DNA of 46,427 nucleotides, taken from contig JAIBAP010000048.1 of assembly GCA_019695115.1 (NCBI GenBank), positions 1 through 46,427 of the forward strand, given 5' to 3'. The notes under the pieces were generated by a model that was not told the DNA's origin, made no database searches, and worked only from the letters and a program-made list of their open reading frames with translations. This document shows, one piece after another, positions 32,572 through 41,029 of the stretch; position 1 is the stretch's first letter, and every line of letters begins with the position of its first letter. This DNA is from Caldilineales bacterium. GTDB taxonomy: Bacteria; Chloroflexota; Anaerolineae; J102. The position numbers and the translations under genes were made by a program.

Positions 32572-34380
32572 ATGTTTGCCAATCTCGACCCCGAAAGTTA
32601 CGACCGGCAATACAGCGACCGGCAGTTGCTGCGCGGGATGTGGGGCTATTTTGGCGTCCACCGGCGGGCGCTGTTCCTCATTGCCTTCCTGCTGGCGCTG
32701 ATCGCCGTCGCCGGGGGGGTCTTGCCGCTGGTGGTGGCCTGGGGGGTCGATCTGATCCGGGCCGCGCCCTCGGTCGCGAACATCGCCCTGATCGCCGGCG
32801 CCGTCCTGGCTTCGGGCGTCATCACCTGGAGCGCCAACTGGTGGCGCCGGCGGCTGACGATGCGCGTGCTCGGCGATGTCGTCCTGGCCCTGCGCACCGA
32901 CGCCCTGGCCGCCGCCGTCGGCCAGGATCTCTCGTTCTACGACTCCTTCGCCTCCGGGCGCATCGTCTCGCGCATCACCTCCGATAGCAAGGACTTCGGC
33001 GAGGTGGTGCTGCTCGTCACCGACACCCTCTCGCAATTCGTCCAGGCCCTGCTGCTGGCCGTCGTGCTGCTAAGCATCGACCTCAAGCTATCGCTGGCCT
33101 TGTTCGCCTTCCTGCCGCTCATCTTCCTCATCGCCAGCAGCCTGCGCCGGCTGATGCGTCGCGCCACTCGCCGGGGGATGCAGGCTATGTCGGTGGTGAA
33201 CGCTAACATCAAAGAAAGCATCAGCGGCATCGCCATTGCCAAAAACTATCGTCAGGAGGCGGTCATCTACAACGAATTCGACGCCGCCAACCGCCAGTCA
33301 TTCGCCGTCAACATCCGCCGCGGCCTGGCCATGGCCGCCGTCTTCCCTGTTCTCAACGCCGTGGCCGGGGTGGGGATCACCGTGATGGTGTGGGTGGGGG
33401 GGTGGAGCGTGATGGCCGGGGCGGTGACGGCCGGGACCTGGTACCTGTTCCTCACCAGCCTCGACCGCTTCTTCTTCCCCGTGCTCAACCTGGCCGCCTT
33501 CTCCGCCCAGATCCAGGCCGGGATGGCTGCCTCCGAGCGCATCTTCGCCCTCATCGACGCCGAGCCGGCCGTGATCCAGACCGAGCGCGCCGCCCCGCCC
33601 CGGCTGATCGGCGACATCCGCTTCGAGCGCGTCTGTTTCCGCTATAGCGAACAGGAGCAGGTGCTGGCGGACTTCGACCTGCACATCCGGCCGGGCGAGA
33701 GTGTGGCCCTGGTGGGGCACACGGGCGCCGGCAAGTCGTCGATCGCCAAGCTCATCGCCCGCTTCTACGAGTTCCAGGACGGTCGCCTGATCGTCGATGG
33801 CCACGACATCCGCAGCTTCGAGCTTCCCGCCTACCGGCGACAACTCGGCATCGTCTCGCAGACGCCCTTCTTGTTCGCCGGCACGGTGGCCGACAACATC
33901 CGCTACGCCCACCCTGCCGTCGCCGACGCCGACATCCTGGCCCTGGCCCGGCAGATCGGCGAGGGCGAATGGCTGGAGACGCTGGCCCAGGGCCTGGAGA
34001 CCGAGGTGGGCGAGCGCGGCAGCCGGCTCTCGATGGGCCAGCGACAGCTGGTGGCCCTGATGCGCGTCCTTGTCCAGGACCCGGCCATCTTCATCCTCGA
34101 CGAAGCAACCGCCAGCGTCGATCCCTTCACCGAACGCCAGATCCAGGACGCCGTCGGCCTCATGCTGTCGCGGGCCACCAGCATCATCATCGCCCATCGG
34201 CTCTCCACCATCCGGGCCGCCGACCGCATCATCGTCCTGGACAAAGGCCGGATCATCGAAACCGGCAATCACGAGGGCCTGCTGGCCCAGGGCGGGCACT
34301 ACGCCACCCTCTACAACACCTACTTTCGCCACCAGAGCCTGGCTTATGTCGAGCAAGCGCGGTCACTCTACGGCGCCTGA
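32572..34380 (+). CDS. ABC exporter half-transporter, canonical ATP site with variant signature
   Basis: The 602-aa partner of the upstream half-transporter. The membrane domain covers about 30-330. The ATPase domain has Walker A GHTGAGKS (382-389), signature LSMGQ (486-490, not LSGGQ) and Walker B FILDEATASVD with catalytic Glu511. In a heterodimer the active site would pair this Walker B Glu with the LSGGQ of the other subunit, and the degenerate site would pair Asp543 with LSMGQ, exactly the known asymmetric pattern. The start at 32572 gives a 4-bp gap. The C25 peptidase gene follows after 16 bp, so the peptidase is probably in the same operon. Confidence 0.93.
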   Translation: MFANLDPESYDRQYSDRQLLRGMWGYFGVHRRALFLIAFLLALIAVAGGVLPLVVAWGVDLIRAAPSVANIALIAGAVLASGVITWSANWWRRRLTMRVLGDVVLALRTDALAAAVGQDLSFYDSFASGRIVSRITSDSKDFGEVVLLVTDTLSQFVQALLLAVVLLSIDLKLSLALFAFLPLIFLIASSLRRLMRRATRRGMQAMSVVNANIKESISGIAIAKNYRQEAVIYNEFDAANRQSFAVNIRRGLAMAAVFPVLNAVAGVGITVMVWVGGWSVMAGAVTAGTWYLFLTSLDRFFFPVLNLAAFSAQIQAGMAASERIFALIDAEPAVIQTERAAPPRLIGDIRFERVCFRYSEQEQVLADFDLHIRPGESVALVGHTGAGKSSIAKLIARFYEFQDGRLIVDGHDIRSFELPAYRRQLGIVSQTPFLFAGTVADNIRYAHPAVADADILALARQIGEGEWLETLAQGLETEVGERGSRLSMGQRQLVALMRVLVQDPAIFILDEATASVDPFTERQIQDAVGLMLSRATSIIIAHRLSTIRAADRIIVLDKGRIIETGNHEGLLAQGGHYATLYNTYFRHQSLAYVEQARSLYGA

Positions 34381-34396
34381 ACCGCCGTCCCTGCCC

Positions 34397-36661
34397 ATGC
34401 GCCGGCATCGCTCGCTCCTGGCTGTGCTGACCTTCACCGGCCTGGCCTGGGCGCTGCTGTCGGCGCTGGCGCCGCCGCCCAGCGCCGCCGATGCCGCCAT
34501 CCGCCTGCGCATCGGCGTCATCGCCGACGGCATCTACCGTCTCACCCCGGCCGATCTCCTGGCCGCCGGCGTCGATCCGGCCACGATCGACCCGCGCACC
34601 TTCGCCCTCAGCAGCCAGGGCCGGCCGGTCGCCATCCGCGTGCCGGGCGAAGCCGACGGCCGCTTCGACGCCGGCGACGCCATCGAGTTCTTCGGCCAGA
34701 GATTCCGCAGCAACGAGCAAGACGAGAAGTATACCGACGAGCGCGTCTACTGGCTGGAGGCTGGTGTTGGGCCGGGCGGGGCGCGCATCCCCGACCAGAT
34801 CGCAACCCCGGCCGGCGACCTGGCGCCGCCGGTCCATTTCCCAGCCGTGGTGCGGGCCGAACAGAACCGGTATTGGTTCACGTTGTATACCACCAACCCG
34901 CCCGCCAAAGACACCTGGTTCTGGGAACAACTGAAACCCTCTAGCAGCGAGGGCGTGACCGCCAGTTTCACCGCCACCGTCCCCTATCCCGTCACCGATG
35001 CCAGCGCCACCATCTGGATCGACCAGAACGCACGCTCGAACGTGATTCACCGCACCGAACTGAGTTTCAACGGGGCCGAGCTCGGCGCCGCCGCCTGGTC
35101 GGACGTGACCCGCAGCTACATCAGCCGCACGATCCCGCCCGGCGTGCTCATCCACGGCGCCAACACCCTGAGCGATCGCGCCACTCTCGTCCCGCCAACG
35201 CCGGTCGATTGGGTCTACTTCAACTACTGGGAAGTGCACTACCGGCGGCTGTTTCGGGCCTGGGAGGGACGTCTGGATTTCGTGGCCGAAGCCTCTGGCC
35301 CCGCCGAATACCTGAGCAACGGCTGGGAGACCGCCCCCATCGCCGTCTGGGACATCACCAACGCCGAACAGCCGCGACGCCTGACCGGAGCCGTCGCCAT
35401 CCCCAGCGGCCAGGGCCTGGCCCTGCGCTTTCGGGTCGATGCCGATGCGCCCGGCAACCATTACTGGCTGCAGACCGAGGCCACCCTGGCTCCCCCGGCC
35501 AGCATCCGCCTCCGCCTGCCCACCGGGTTGCGGAACCCGGCCGCCGGCGCCGACGTCGTCATCGTCACCTCAGCCGAACTGCGCCCCGCCGCCGAGCGTC
35601 TGGCTGCCTTCGACCGGCAGCGCGGCTATCAAGCGCGGGTCGTCGAGTTCCAGGACGTGGTCGACGAGTTCAACCACGGCATCTATCACCCGCGCGCCGT
35701 CCCGGCCATGCTGGCCTGGGCGCAGGCCAACTGGCCCGACCCTACGCCCCGCTTTCTCACCCTCTTTGGCGACGGCCACTGGAATTTCAAGAACTACAAC
35801 CCCGCCCTCTACCCACCCCAGCCACAGCACATCCCCCCCTATCTGGCCTGGGTCGACCCAACGCAGGGCGAAGTGCCGGCCGACCCCTGGTACGGCGACC
35901 TTGACGGCGACCGCCTGCCCGATCTGGCCGTCGGACGGATTGCCGTCAACAGCCTGGACGAGGCCAATGCCGTGCTGGACAAGCTCGAAGGCTATGACGA
36001 AAGCGGTCTGGCCGGCCCCTGGCAGCAAAACGCCATCTTCATCGCCGACGACAAGGACTCTGCCGGTGACTTCGCCGCGCTCAGCGACGCGATCATCGCC
36101 GACTATCTGCCGGCCTGGTTTACACCAGAGCGCCTCTACCTGAAAGCCACCCTCCCCGATGCTGCGGCCGCCCGCACCGCCATCGGCGCGGCCATCGACG
36201 CCGGCGCCTTGCTCCTGCAATATACCGGCCACGGCAGCCCGTCCCGCTGGACGCACGAAGAAATCTGGACCCTGGCCGATGTCCCCGGCCTGCAAAACGG
36301 TCCTCGCCTGCCGGTTGTGATGACCTTCAACTGTCTGGACGGCTACTTCGCCCATCCCCAGCCCGACCTGTTCTCGCTGGCCGAAACCATGCAGCGGCAG
36401 CCAAACGGCGGCTCGATCGCCGCCATCTCGCCCTCCGGCCTCGGTTTCACCTTCGACCAGGACCGATACCGACGCTTGCTGATGCAGAGCCTTTTCCACG
36501 ATGGCGTCTACACCCTCGGCGACGCCCTCTTGCGCACCCAGCAGCGTTTCTTTGCCCGCACCGGCCCCCACTATCTGATCGATACGATGATGTTGTACGG
36601 CGACCCCACCCTGCACATGCCTTTACCCGATGAGCAGATATTTATGCCATTGGTGTGGTAG
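34397..36661 (+). CDS. Secreted C25-family (gingipain-fold) cysteine peptidase
   Basis: A 754-aa protein with a signal peptide (1-32, ending SAADA), a beta-rich N-terminal region that starts RIGVIADGIYRLTPADL, and a C-terminal caspase-like peptidase domain of family C25 (about 390-740). The catalytic pair is His612 in YTGHGS and Cys646 in TFNCLDG. The core also shows VIVTS, LTLFGDG, GDLDGDRLPDLAVGRI and MLYGDP. No type IX sorting domain follows; the protein stops right after the peptidase core. It follows an ABC exporter pair by 16 bp and should act outside the cell membrane. Sequence specificity (Arg/Lys or other) cannot be read from this. Confidence 0.9.
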   Translation: MRRHRSLLAVLTFTGLAWALLSALAPPPSAADAAIRLRIGVIADGIYRLTPADLLAAGVDPATIDPRTFALSSQGRPVAIRVPGEADGRFDAGDAIEFFGQRFRSNEQDEKYTDERVYWLEAGVGPGGARIPDQIATPAGDLAPPVHFPAVVRAEQNRYWFTLYTTNPPAKDTWFWEQLKPSSSEGVTASFTATVPYPVTDASATIWIDQNARSNVIHRTELSFNGAELGAAAWSDVTRSYISRTIPPGVLIHGANTLSDRATLVPPTPVDWVYFNYWEVHYRRLFRAWEGRLDFVAEASGPAEYLSNGWETAPIAVWDITNAEQPRRLTGAVAIPSGQGLALRFRVDADAPGNHYWLQTEATLAPPASIRLRLPTGLRNPAAGADVVIVTSAELRPAAERLAAFDRQRGYQARVVEFQDVVDEFNHGIYHPRAVPAMLAWAQANWPDPTPRFLTLFGDGHWNFKNYNPALYPPQPQHIPPYLAWVDPTQGEVPADPWYGDLDGDRLPDLAVGRIAVNSLDEANAVLDKLEGYDESGLAGPWQQNAIFIADDKDSAGDFAALSDAIIADYLPAWFTPERLYLKATLPDAAAARTAIGAAIDAGALLLQYTGHGSPSRWTHEEIWTLADVPGLQNGPRLPVVMTFNCLDGYFAHPQPDLFSLAETMQRQPNGGSIAAISPSGLGFTFDQDRYRRLLMQSLFHDGVYTLGDALLRTQQRFFARTGPHYLIDTMMLYGDPTLHMPLPDEQIFMPLVW

Positions 36662-36893
36662 TGGTGCGTATCGAGACATAATTTGTCATTGCGAGGCCGT
36701 AGGCCGAAGCAATCCCCCAATCGCATCAGAAGTTGATTGTTGAATGTTGATTGTTTACTGGTTACTGGTTACTGGTTACTGTTCACTGTTCACTGGTTAC
36801 TGTTCACTGATTACTGGTTACTGGTTACTGGTTACTGATTACTGATTACTGATTACTGTTTCCGCGCCATCCCGACCCCTACCCGGCCAAGCC
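36662..36893. repeat. Gap with a dispersed GTCATTGCGAGG element and TTACTG repeats
   Basis: 36685-36718 reads like a scattered bacterial repeat, GTCATTGCGAGGCCG then GGCCGAAGCAATCCC, with a small internal palindrome. From about 36735 to 36860 the DNA is made of 7-bp units (GGTTACT, GTTCACT, GATTACT), over fifteen copies. No gene, and no promoter with confidence, is seen. Confidence 0.85.
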
Positions 36894-37946
36894 ATGAGCC
36901 GTTCCCTCCACCCTCGCCGCAGCCTCATCCCCACCGCCCTACTGCTTCTGGCCATCCTACTGATGCCCGCGCGGCCCACCCGCGCCGCCGTCACCCTGAT
37001 CGAATTCAAAGCGGAAACGGTCGCTGACAAGACCAACCGCATCAGCTGGCGCACCGGCACCCAGATCGGCACCTTCGGCTTCAGGCTCTGGCGGGGTGCA
37101 AGCGCCGGCGGCCCCTGGCAACAAGTCGTCACCCTGCCGGCCGAGGGCGACAGCCTGGGCGGCGCCTCCTATAGCCACGACGACGCCAACCTGCCGGCCC
37201 CGGCCCAGGTCTGGTATCTGCTGCAAGAACTGGCCAACCAGGGCAACCCCTGCTATGGCCCCGTCTCGCCGGGGCAAGGGTCGCGCATCGACGCCGCCGC
37301 TTGCCCCGCCGCCGCCGAAACCACCGCCACCCACACCCCAACCGCCACGCCCCCGGCCTCCGCCACACCCACCCCAGCGCCCACCCAGACGCCCACCCCG
37401 CCCCCCACGGCCACCTCCACCACCGTCCCCTCGGCCACGCCAACCGCCACCGCCTCCCCCTCCCCCACCCGCTCGCCCACACCCACACCTACCTTCATCA
37501 GCGTCATCCTCGTCACCGCCACCCCTTCGCCAACGCTCAGGGCAAGCCCTTCGCCCACGCTCAGGGCAAGCCCTTCGCCCACCGCCACGGCCAGCCCCAC
37601 CGCCACGACCAACGCAAGCCCCACCCCTTCGGCTACGCTCAGGGCAAGCCCGTCGCCCACCCCCACCGCCACCGAAACGGCCACACCTGCGCCACTGCCT
37701 GCGGCCAGCCCCACCGACGCGCCCTCGCCCCTCCCCTCGCCGGCAGCCAGCCCCACCCCCGCGCCCCCACCGCCGACCACGGGCTTCATCCGGCTGCCCA
37801 CCGCCACCCCCGCGCCCGGCCGCCCGGCCTCGGCTCTGCCCACCGTCTTCCTCCTCGTCGGCCTCGGCTCGCTTGGCGCCGCCGCTGCCCTGGGCCTCAT
37901 CGCCTGGCGCAACCTGCGCCAAAACCCACCCGGAGACGGCCCATGA
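36894..37946 (+). CDS. Cell-surface stalk protein: FN3-like head, Thr/Pro stalk, C-terminal anchor
   Basis: A 350-aa protein with a signal peptide (1-32), then a fibronectin III-like domain (about 33-135) with ISWRTGTQIGTFGFRLWRG, a form often seen in secreted bacterial proteins. A Thr/Pro/Ser/Ala stalk of about 170 residues follows, then a C-terminal membrane helix (about 317-337) and a short basic tail. The layout is a head held off the surface on a rigid, possibly glycosylated stalk. The stalk includes three near-identical TLRASPSPT blocks from a DNA repeat. The stop overlaps the next peptidase gene (ATGA), so they are coupled. It may be a substrate, partner or anchor for the two C25 peptidases. 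Confidence 0.82.
   Translation: MSRSLHPRRSLIPTALLLLAILLMPARPTRAAVTLIEFKAETVADKTNRISWRTGTQIGTFGFRLWRGASAGGPWQQVVTLPAEGDSLGGASYSHDDANLPAPAQVWYLLQELANQGNPCYGPVSPGQGSRIDAAACPAAAETTATHTPTATPPASATPTPAPTQTPTPPPTATSTTVPSATPTATASPSPTRSPTPTPTFISVILVTATPSPTLRASPSPTLRASPSPTATASPTATTNASPTPSATLRASPSPTPTATETATPAPLPAASPTDAPSPLPSPAASPTPAPPPPTTGFIRLPTATPAPGRPASALPTVFLLVGLGSLGAAAALGLIAWRNLRQNPPGDGP
37522..37651 (+). repeat. In-frame repeats of a GCTCAGGGCAAGCCC element in the stalk
   Basis: Three copies (37522-37549, 37547-37573, 37624-37651) of a 27-28 bp unit containing ACGCTCAGGGCAAGCCC, preceded by CCCTTCG. A fourth, similar copy is at 7944-7971 in the linker of the first giant protein. The unit has the short internal palindrome GGGCAAGCCC. 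It resembles a repeat that is usually intergenic and is here read in frame as TLRASP. Confidence 0.85.
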
Positions 37947-40033
37947 GACCGCGGTCAGCCTTCGGCGCGCTCCTGCTGGGCTTGATCGGCCTCCTCCTGG
38001 CCGCCTGCCAGCGCCCCGCCCCCACGCCCGCCCCCCGCCTCGCCATCCGCATCGACGCCGACGGCATCTATCGGCTCGAACGGGCTGACCTCCTGCCCTT
38101 CGGCTGGGATCTGGCCACACTCGACCCCGCCCGGCTCCAACTCCGCCGCGGCGACCAACCCGTTCCCTTCACCCTCAGCGACGGCGGCCGCCAACTACGC
38201 TTCTTCGGCCAGGCTGCGCCCAACCGCAACCAAAGCCAGGCCGTCTACTTCCTCTCGCAAACCGGCGACGCCACGCCCGCCTTTGCCGACCGCCCCGCTC
38301 CCCCCTCCTCAACGGCGCCGTCCGACCAGGGCCGGTGCAGCGTCCGCTTCGAGGCCAACACCACCTACCTGCCCCAAACCGATGGCGGCGACCCCTGGTT
38401 GGGCGAACGCCTCTTCGCGCCGGCCCAGATCGAGCTTCCCCTGCGGCTGACTCACCCCACCGCCGGCGCAGCCACCCTGACCGTGCGCCTCTGGTCGGCC
38501 TCCGCATCGCCGAACGACCCCGACCACCATCTCATCGCCCACCTGAACGGGCAACCGCTCGGCGAAAGTCGGTGGGATGGCGCCCGTCGTTTCGAGGCCG
38601 CTTTCTCCTTCGACGCCGGCCTCCTCCAGGATGGCGACAACACCCTCACCCTCATCGCCCCCGGCGACACGGGCGCCGCCGCCGACCTGGTCTATCTCGA
38701 TGCAGTCGCACTCGACTACCCGCGCCAGCTCATCGTCGGCGACGACCGCCTGGACTTCAGCGCCGCGGCGGGGGCGTTCCGCATCGACGGCTTCACCACG
38801 CCCGACATCGAACTATGGGACGCATCCGGGCCGGCGCGATTGACCGGATTCCAGGTCGGCGGGTCGGGGCAGGCGCATTGGCTCGCTTTTGGCGACGAGG
38901 GGCCGGGCGAGCGCCACTATTGGGCCGCCGCCGCCGGCGCCCTCCTCGCCCCGACCGCCATCCGCCCCGCCGCTGCTCCCATCCTCCCACCTGCGGCCGG
39001 GGCCGACTACATCGCCATCACCCACCCCAGCCTGGCCGAGGCCCTGCAACCGTTGGTCGAGCACCGGCAGAGCCAGGGGCTGCGGACGGTTGTTGTCAGC
39101 ACCGAGGCCATTGCCGACCAGTTCGGCGCCGGCGTGATCGGCCCCAATGCCCTGGCCGGCTTCCTGCGCTGGGCCACGACAACCTGGCCTACCCCGGCCC
39201 CGCGCTTCCTGCTGCTGGCCGGCGATGCCAGCTACGACGCCGACCCGCAGGCCGATCTGGTCCCGACCGGCCTGGTGGCCACGGGCGAGGTGGGGGAGAC
39301 GGCCAGCGACACCGACCTGGCTGACCTCGACCGCGATGGGCGGCCCGACCTGGCCGTTGGCCGTCTGCCGGCGCGCACGCCCGAGCAGATGGCGGCGATG
39401 GTGGACAAGACGTTGGCCTATGAGCAGGCAAAAGCGGGGGACTGGCAGCAGCAGGCCCTGTTCGTTGCCGACGACGATGACCCCTTCTTCGCCCAGTTCG
39501 ACGAACAGATGCTGGCGCTGCTCCCACCTGACTTCCGGGCCGAACGCACCACTATTGGCGAGGAGGATGTCCGGGCCAGGCTGGCCGCCGATTGGCGAGC
39601 GGGACGAGGGCTGATCAGCTACATGGGTCACGGCGCCACCACCTTGTGGGCGCAAGAAGAGATCCTGACCAACGCCGACATTGCCGGGCTGGAATCGGAC
39701 GGGCGGCTGCCGGTCGTCGTCGTCTGGGCCTGTCTGAGCGGTTACTTCCATCATCCCACCCAGGTCTCGCTAGGCGAAACCTTGTTGCTGACGCCAAAAC
39801 GCGGGGCGGCGGCGGCGCTCGTCCCCACCGGCGCCACCTTCGCCGGCGATCAGATGGCCCTGGCCCAGGCTCTTTTCGGGCGACACATCTTCACCAGCCC
39901 GACCCTGGGCGAGGCCCTGCTGGCCTCCTACCGCGAACTGGACCCTGCCTCGCCCGGCCTGCGCGACATCATCCACACCTTTGTCCTCCTGGGCGACCCG
40001 GCGCTGTCTTTCAGGGCTGCACGGCCTCCGTGA
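37943..40033 (+). CDS. Lipoprotein C25-family cysteine peptidase
   Basis: A 696-aa protein with a lipoprotein signal (lipobox LAAC, Cys22). Its N-terminal beta region contains IRIDADGIYRLERADLLPFG, clearly related to the N-terminus of the peptidase at 34397. The C-terminal C25 core has His563 in YMGHGA and Cys597 in WACLSGY, plus LLAGDAS, DLDRDGRPDLAVGRL and LLGDPALSF. It is shorter than its neighbour and membrane-tethered instead of released. The start overlaps the stalk-protein stop. Its 3' end overlaps the convergent kinase gene by 23 bp (40011-40033). Confidence 0.9.
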   Translation: MRPRSAFGALLLGLIGLLLAACQRPAPTPAPRLAIRIDADGIYRLERADLLPFGWDLATLDPARLQLRRGDQPVPFTLSDGGRQLRFFGQAAPNRNQSQAVYFLSQTGDATPAFADRPAPPSSTAPSDQGRCSVRFEANTTYLPQTDGGDPWLGERLFAPAQIELPLRLTHPTAGAATLTVRLWSASASPNDPDHHLIAHLNGQPLGESRWDGARRFEAAFSFDAGLLQDGDNTLTLIAPGDTGAAADLVYLDAVALDYPRQLIVGDDRLDFSAAAGAFRIDGFTTPDIELWDASGPARLTGFQVGGSGQAHWLAFGDEGPGERHYWAAAAGALLAPTAIRPAAAPILPPAAGADYIAITHPSLAEALQPLVEHRQSQGLRTVVVSTEAIADQFGAGVIGPNALAGFLRWATTTWPTPAPRFLLLAGDASYDADPQADLVPTGLVATGEVGETASDTDLADLDRDGRPDLAVGRLPARTPEQMAAMVDKTLAYEQAKAGDWQQQALFVADDDDPFFAQFDEQMLALLPPDFRAERTTIGEEDVRARLAADWRAGRGLISYMGHGATTLWAQEEILTNADIAGLESDGRLPVVVVWACLSGYFHHPTQVSLGETLLLTPKRGAAAALVPTGATFAGDQMALAQALFGRHIFTSPTLGEALLASYRELDPASPGLRDIIHTFVLLGDPALSFRAARPP

Positions 40034-41015
40034 TCGCCAGAAATTCTTGCAGCCAGCCGGGCACGGCCTCCTGGTGGGGGGCGCGGTCGGGTTCGGCGGC
40101 CCCGGCCAACGCCGACTGCCACGACAACACCCGGCAGAGGGCGCCCAGACGCTGGGCCAGGTCAGCGGCAGCGAGGAGGTGATGAGGCGGGGCAGAAGCC
40201 GACCAGGGGGCCAGGTAGGCGTCGCGCAGGCGGGCCAGTTCGGGGGCAGTAGTGGGCAGGTCGAAGCGGGCGGCCGTGCTGCGCAGGCTGACGAGCAAGG
40301 TGCAGAAGGGGTGGGTGATGCAGGCGTCGCCCCAGTCAAAAAACTGGTAGCGGCCATCGTGCACGAAGATGTTGCCGTCGTGAAAGTCGTCGTGCTGGAT
40401 GGTCTCTGGCAGGCCGTAGCTCGCCAGTTCCGCCGCCATGTCCGCCACCCGCGGGCGCAGGTCGAGCAAGCGCCGGTGCTCGGCCTGGCTGAGGCCGTCG
40501 GGCTGGCCGAGGCGGAGGTCGTCGGTGTCGGCCAACAGGCCGGCGTAGAGGGCGGGCAGCCGGGCCAGCCGGCGGTCGGGCACGCCGAGGGCCAGCATTT
40601 CATCGACATGGCCGGCCATGTCGAGCTGGAGGGTGGCGTAGTCTGGCAGCAGCCGCAGCCAGTACGAGAGATCGCGGTCGGATTGCAGCCGCGCTCGCAG
40701 GGTCTCGCCGCCGTCGGCCATCAGCATCCAGCCGCGGGCGGCGTCCACCGCCAGCAGGGCGGGCATGACGCCGGGGCGATGGCGCAACAGGGCCTGGGAG
40801 AGGCCGGCTTCGTAGATGGAGGCGGGGGCCGGGGCCTTGAAGAAGCAGGGGCCGGCGCTGGCCTGGAGGCGCATCACCACCGACCAGGGGCGGATGCGGG
40901 GCGGGTCGAGCGAGACGAGGCCCTGGCCGCGGGCTTCCAGGCTGGCTTCGATCCAGGCGCGCACCTGGTCGAACCAGGCCGGGTCGGCCCATGGGCGGGG
41001 GAGGGAGATGTCCAT
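40011..41015 (-). CDS. Aminoglycoside-phosphotransferase-fold kinase
   Basis: A 334-aa protein of the APH/choline kinase-like fold. The catalytic loop reads HDDFHDGN (His208 to Asn215, with Asp210 the base), and the metal-binding Asp227 lies in FFDWGDA. The upstream lobe has MLMADGGETLR. These enzymes phosphorylate small molecules (sugars, choline, antibiotics) or serve as uncharacterised kinases; the substrate is unknown. The start at 41015 is the first fitting ATG; no strong ribosome binding site is seen. It lies 14 bp after the ATPase gene and is likely co-transcribed. The end runs into the convergent peptidase gene. Confidence 0.85.
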   Translation of the reverse strand: MDISLPRPWADPAWFDQVRAWIEASLEARGQGLVSLDPPRIRPWSVVMRLQASAGPCFFKAPAPASIYEAGLSQALLRHRPGVMPALLAVDAARGWMLMADGGETLRARLQSDRDLSYWLRLLPDYATLQLDMAGHVDEMLALGVPDRRLARLPALYAGLLADTDDLRLGQPDGLSQAEHRRLLDLRPRVADMAAELASYGLPETIQHDDFHDGNIFVHDGRYQFFDWGDACITHPFCTLLVSLRSTAARFDLPTTAPELARLRDAYLAPWSASAPPHHLLAAADLAQRLGALCRVLSWQSALAGAAEPDRAPHQEAVPGWLQEFLAITEAVQP

Positions 41016-41029
41016 CGTCAAGACTGCGA

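Noticed and set aside
36735-36860. Possible CRISPR-like array
   Set aside because: Units are 7 bp and contiguous, without spacers.
36957-38120. Long Gly/Arg-rich minus-strand frame
   Set aside because: It is the mirror image of the Thr/Pro stalk gene; CPERSRRG-type peptides are typical of spurious translation of repeats.
34397-40033. Type IX secretion cargo
   Set aside because: Both C25 peptidases end directly after the catalytic core without the beta-sandwich sorting domain, and one has a lipobox.
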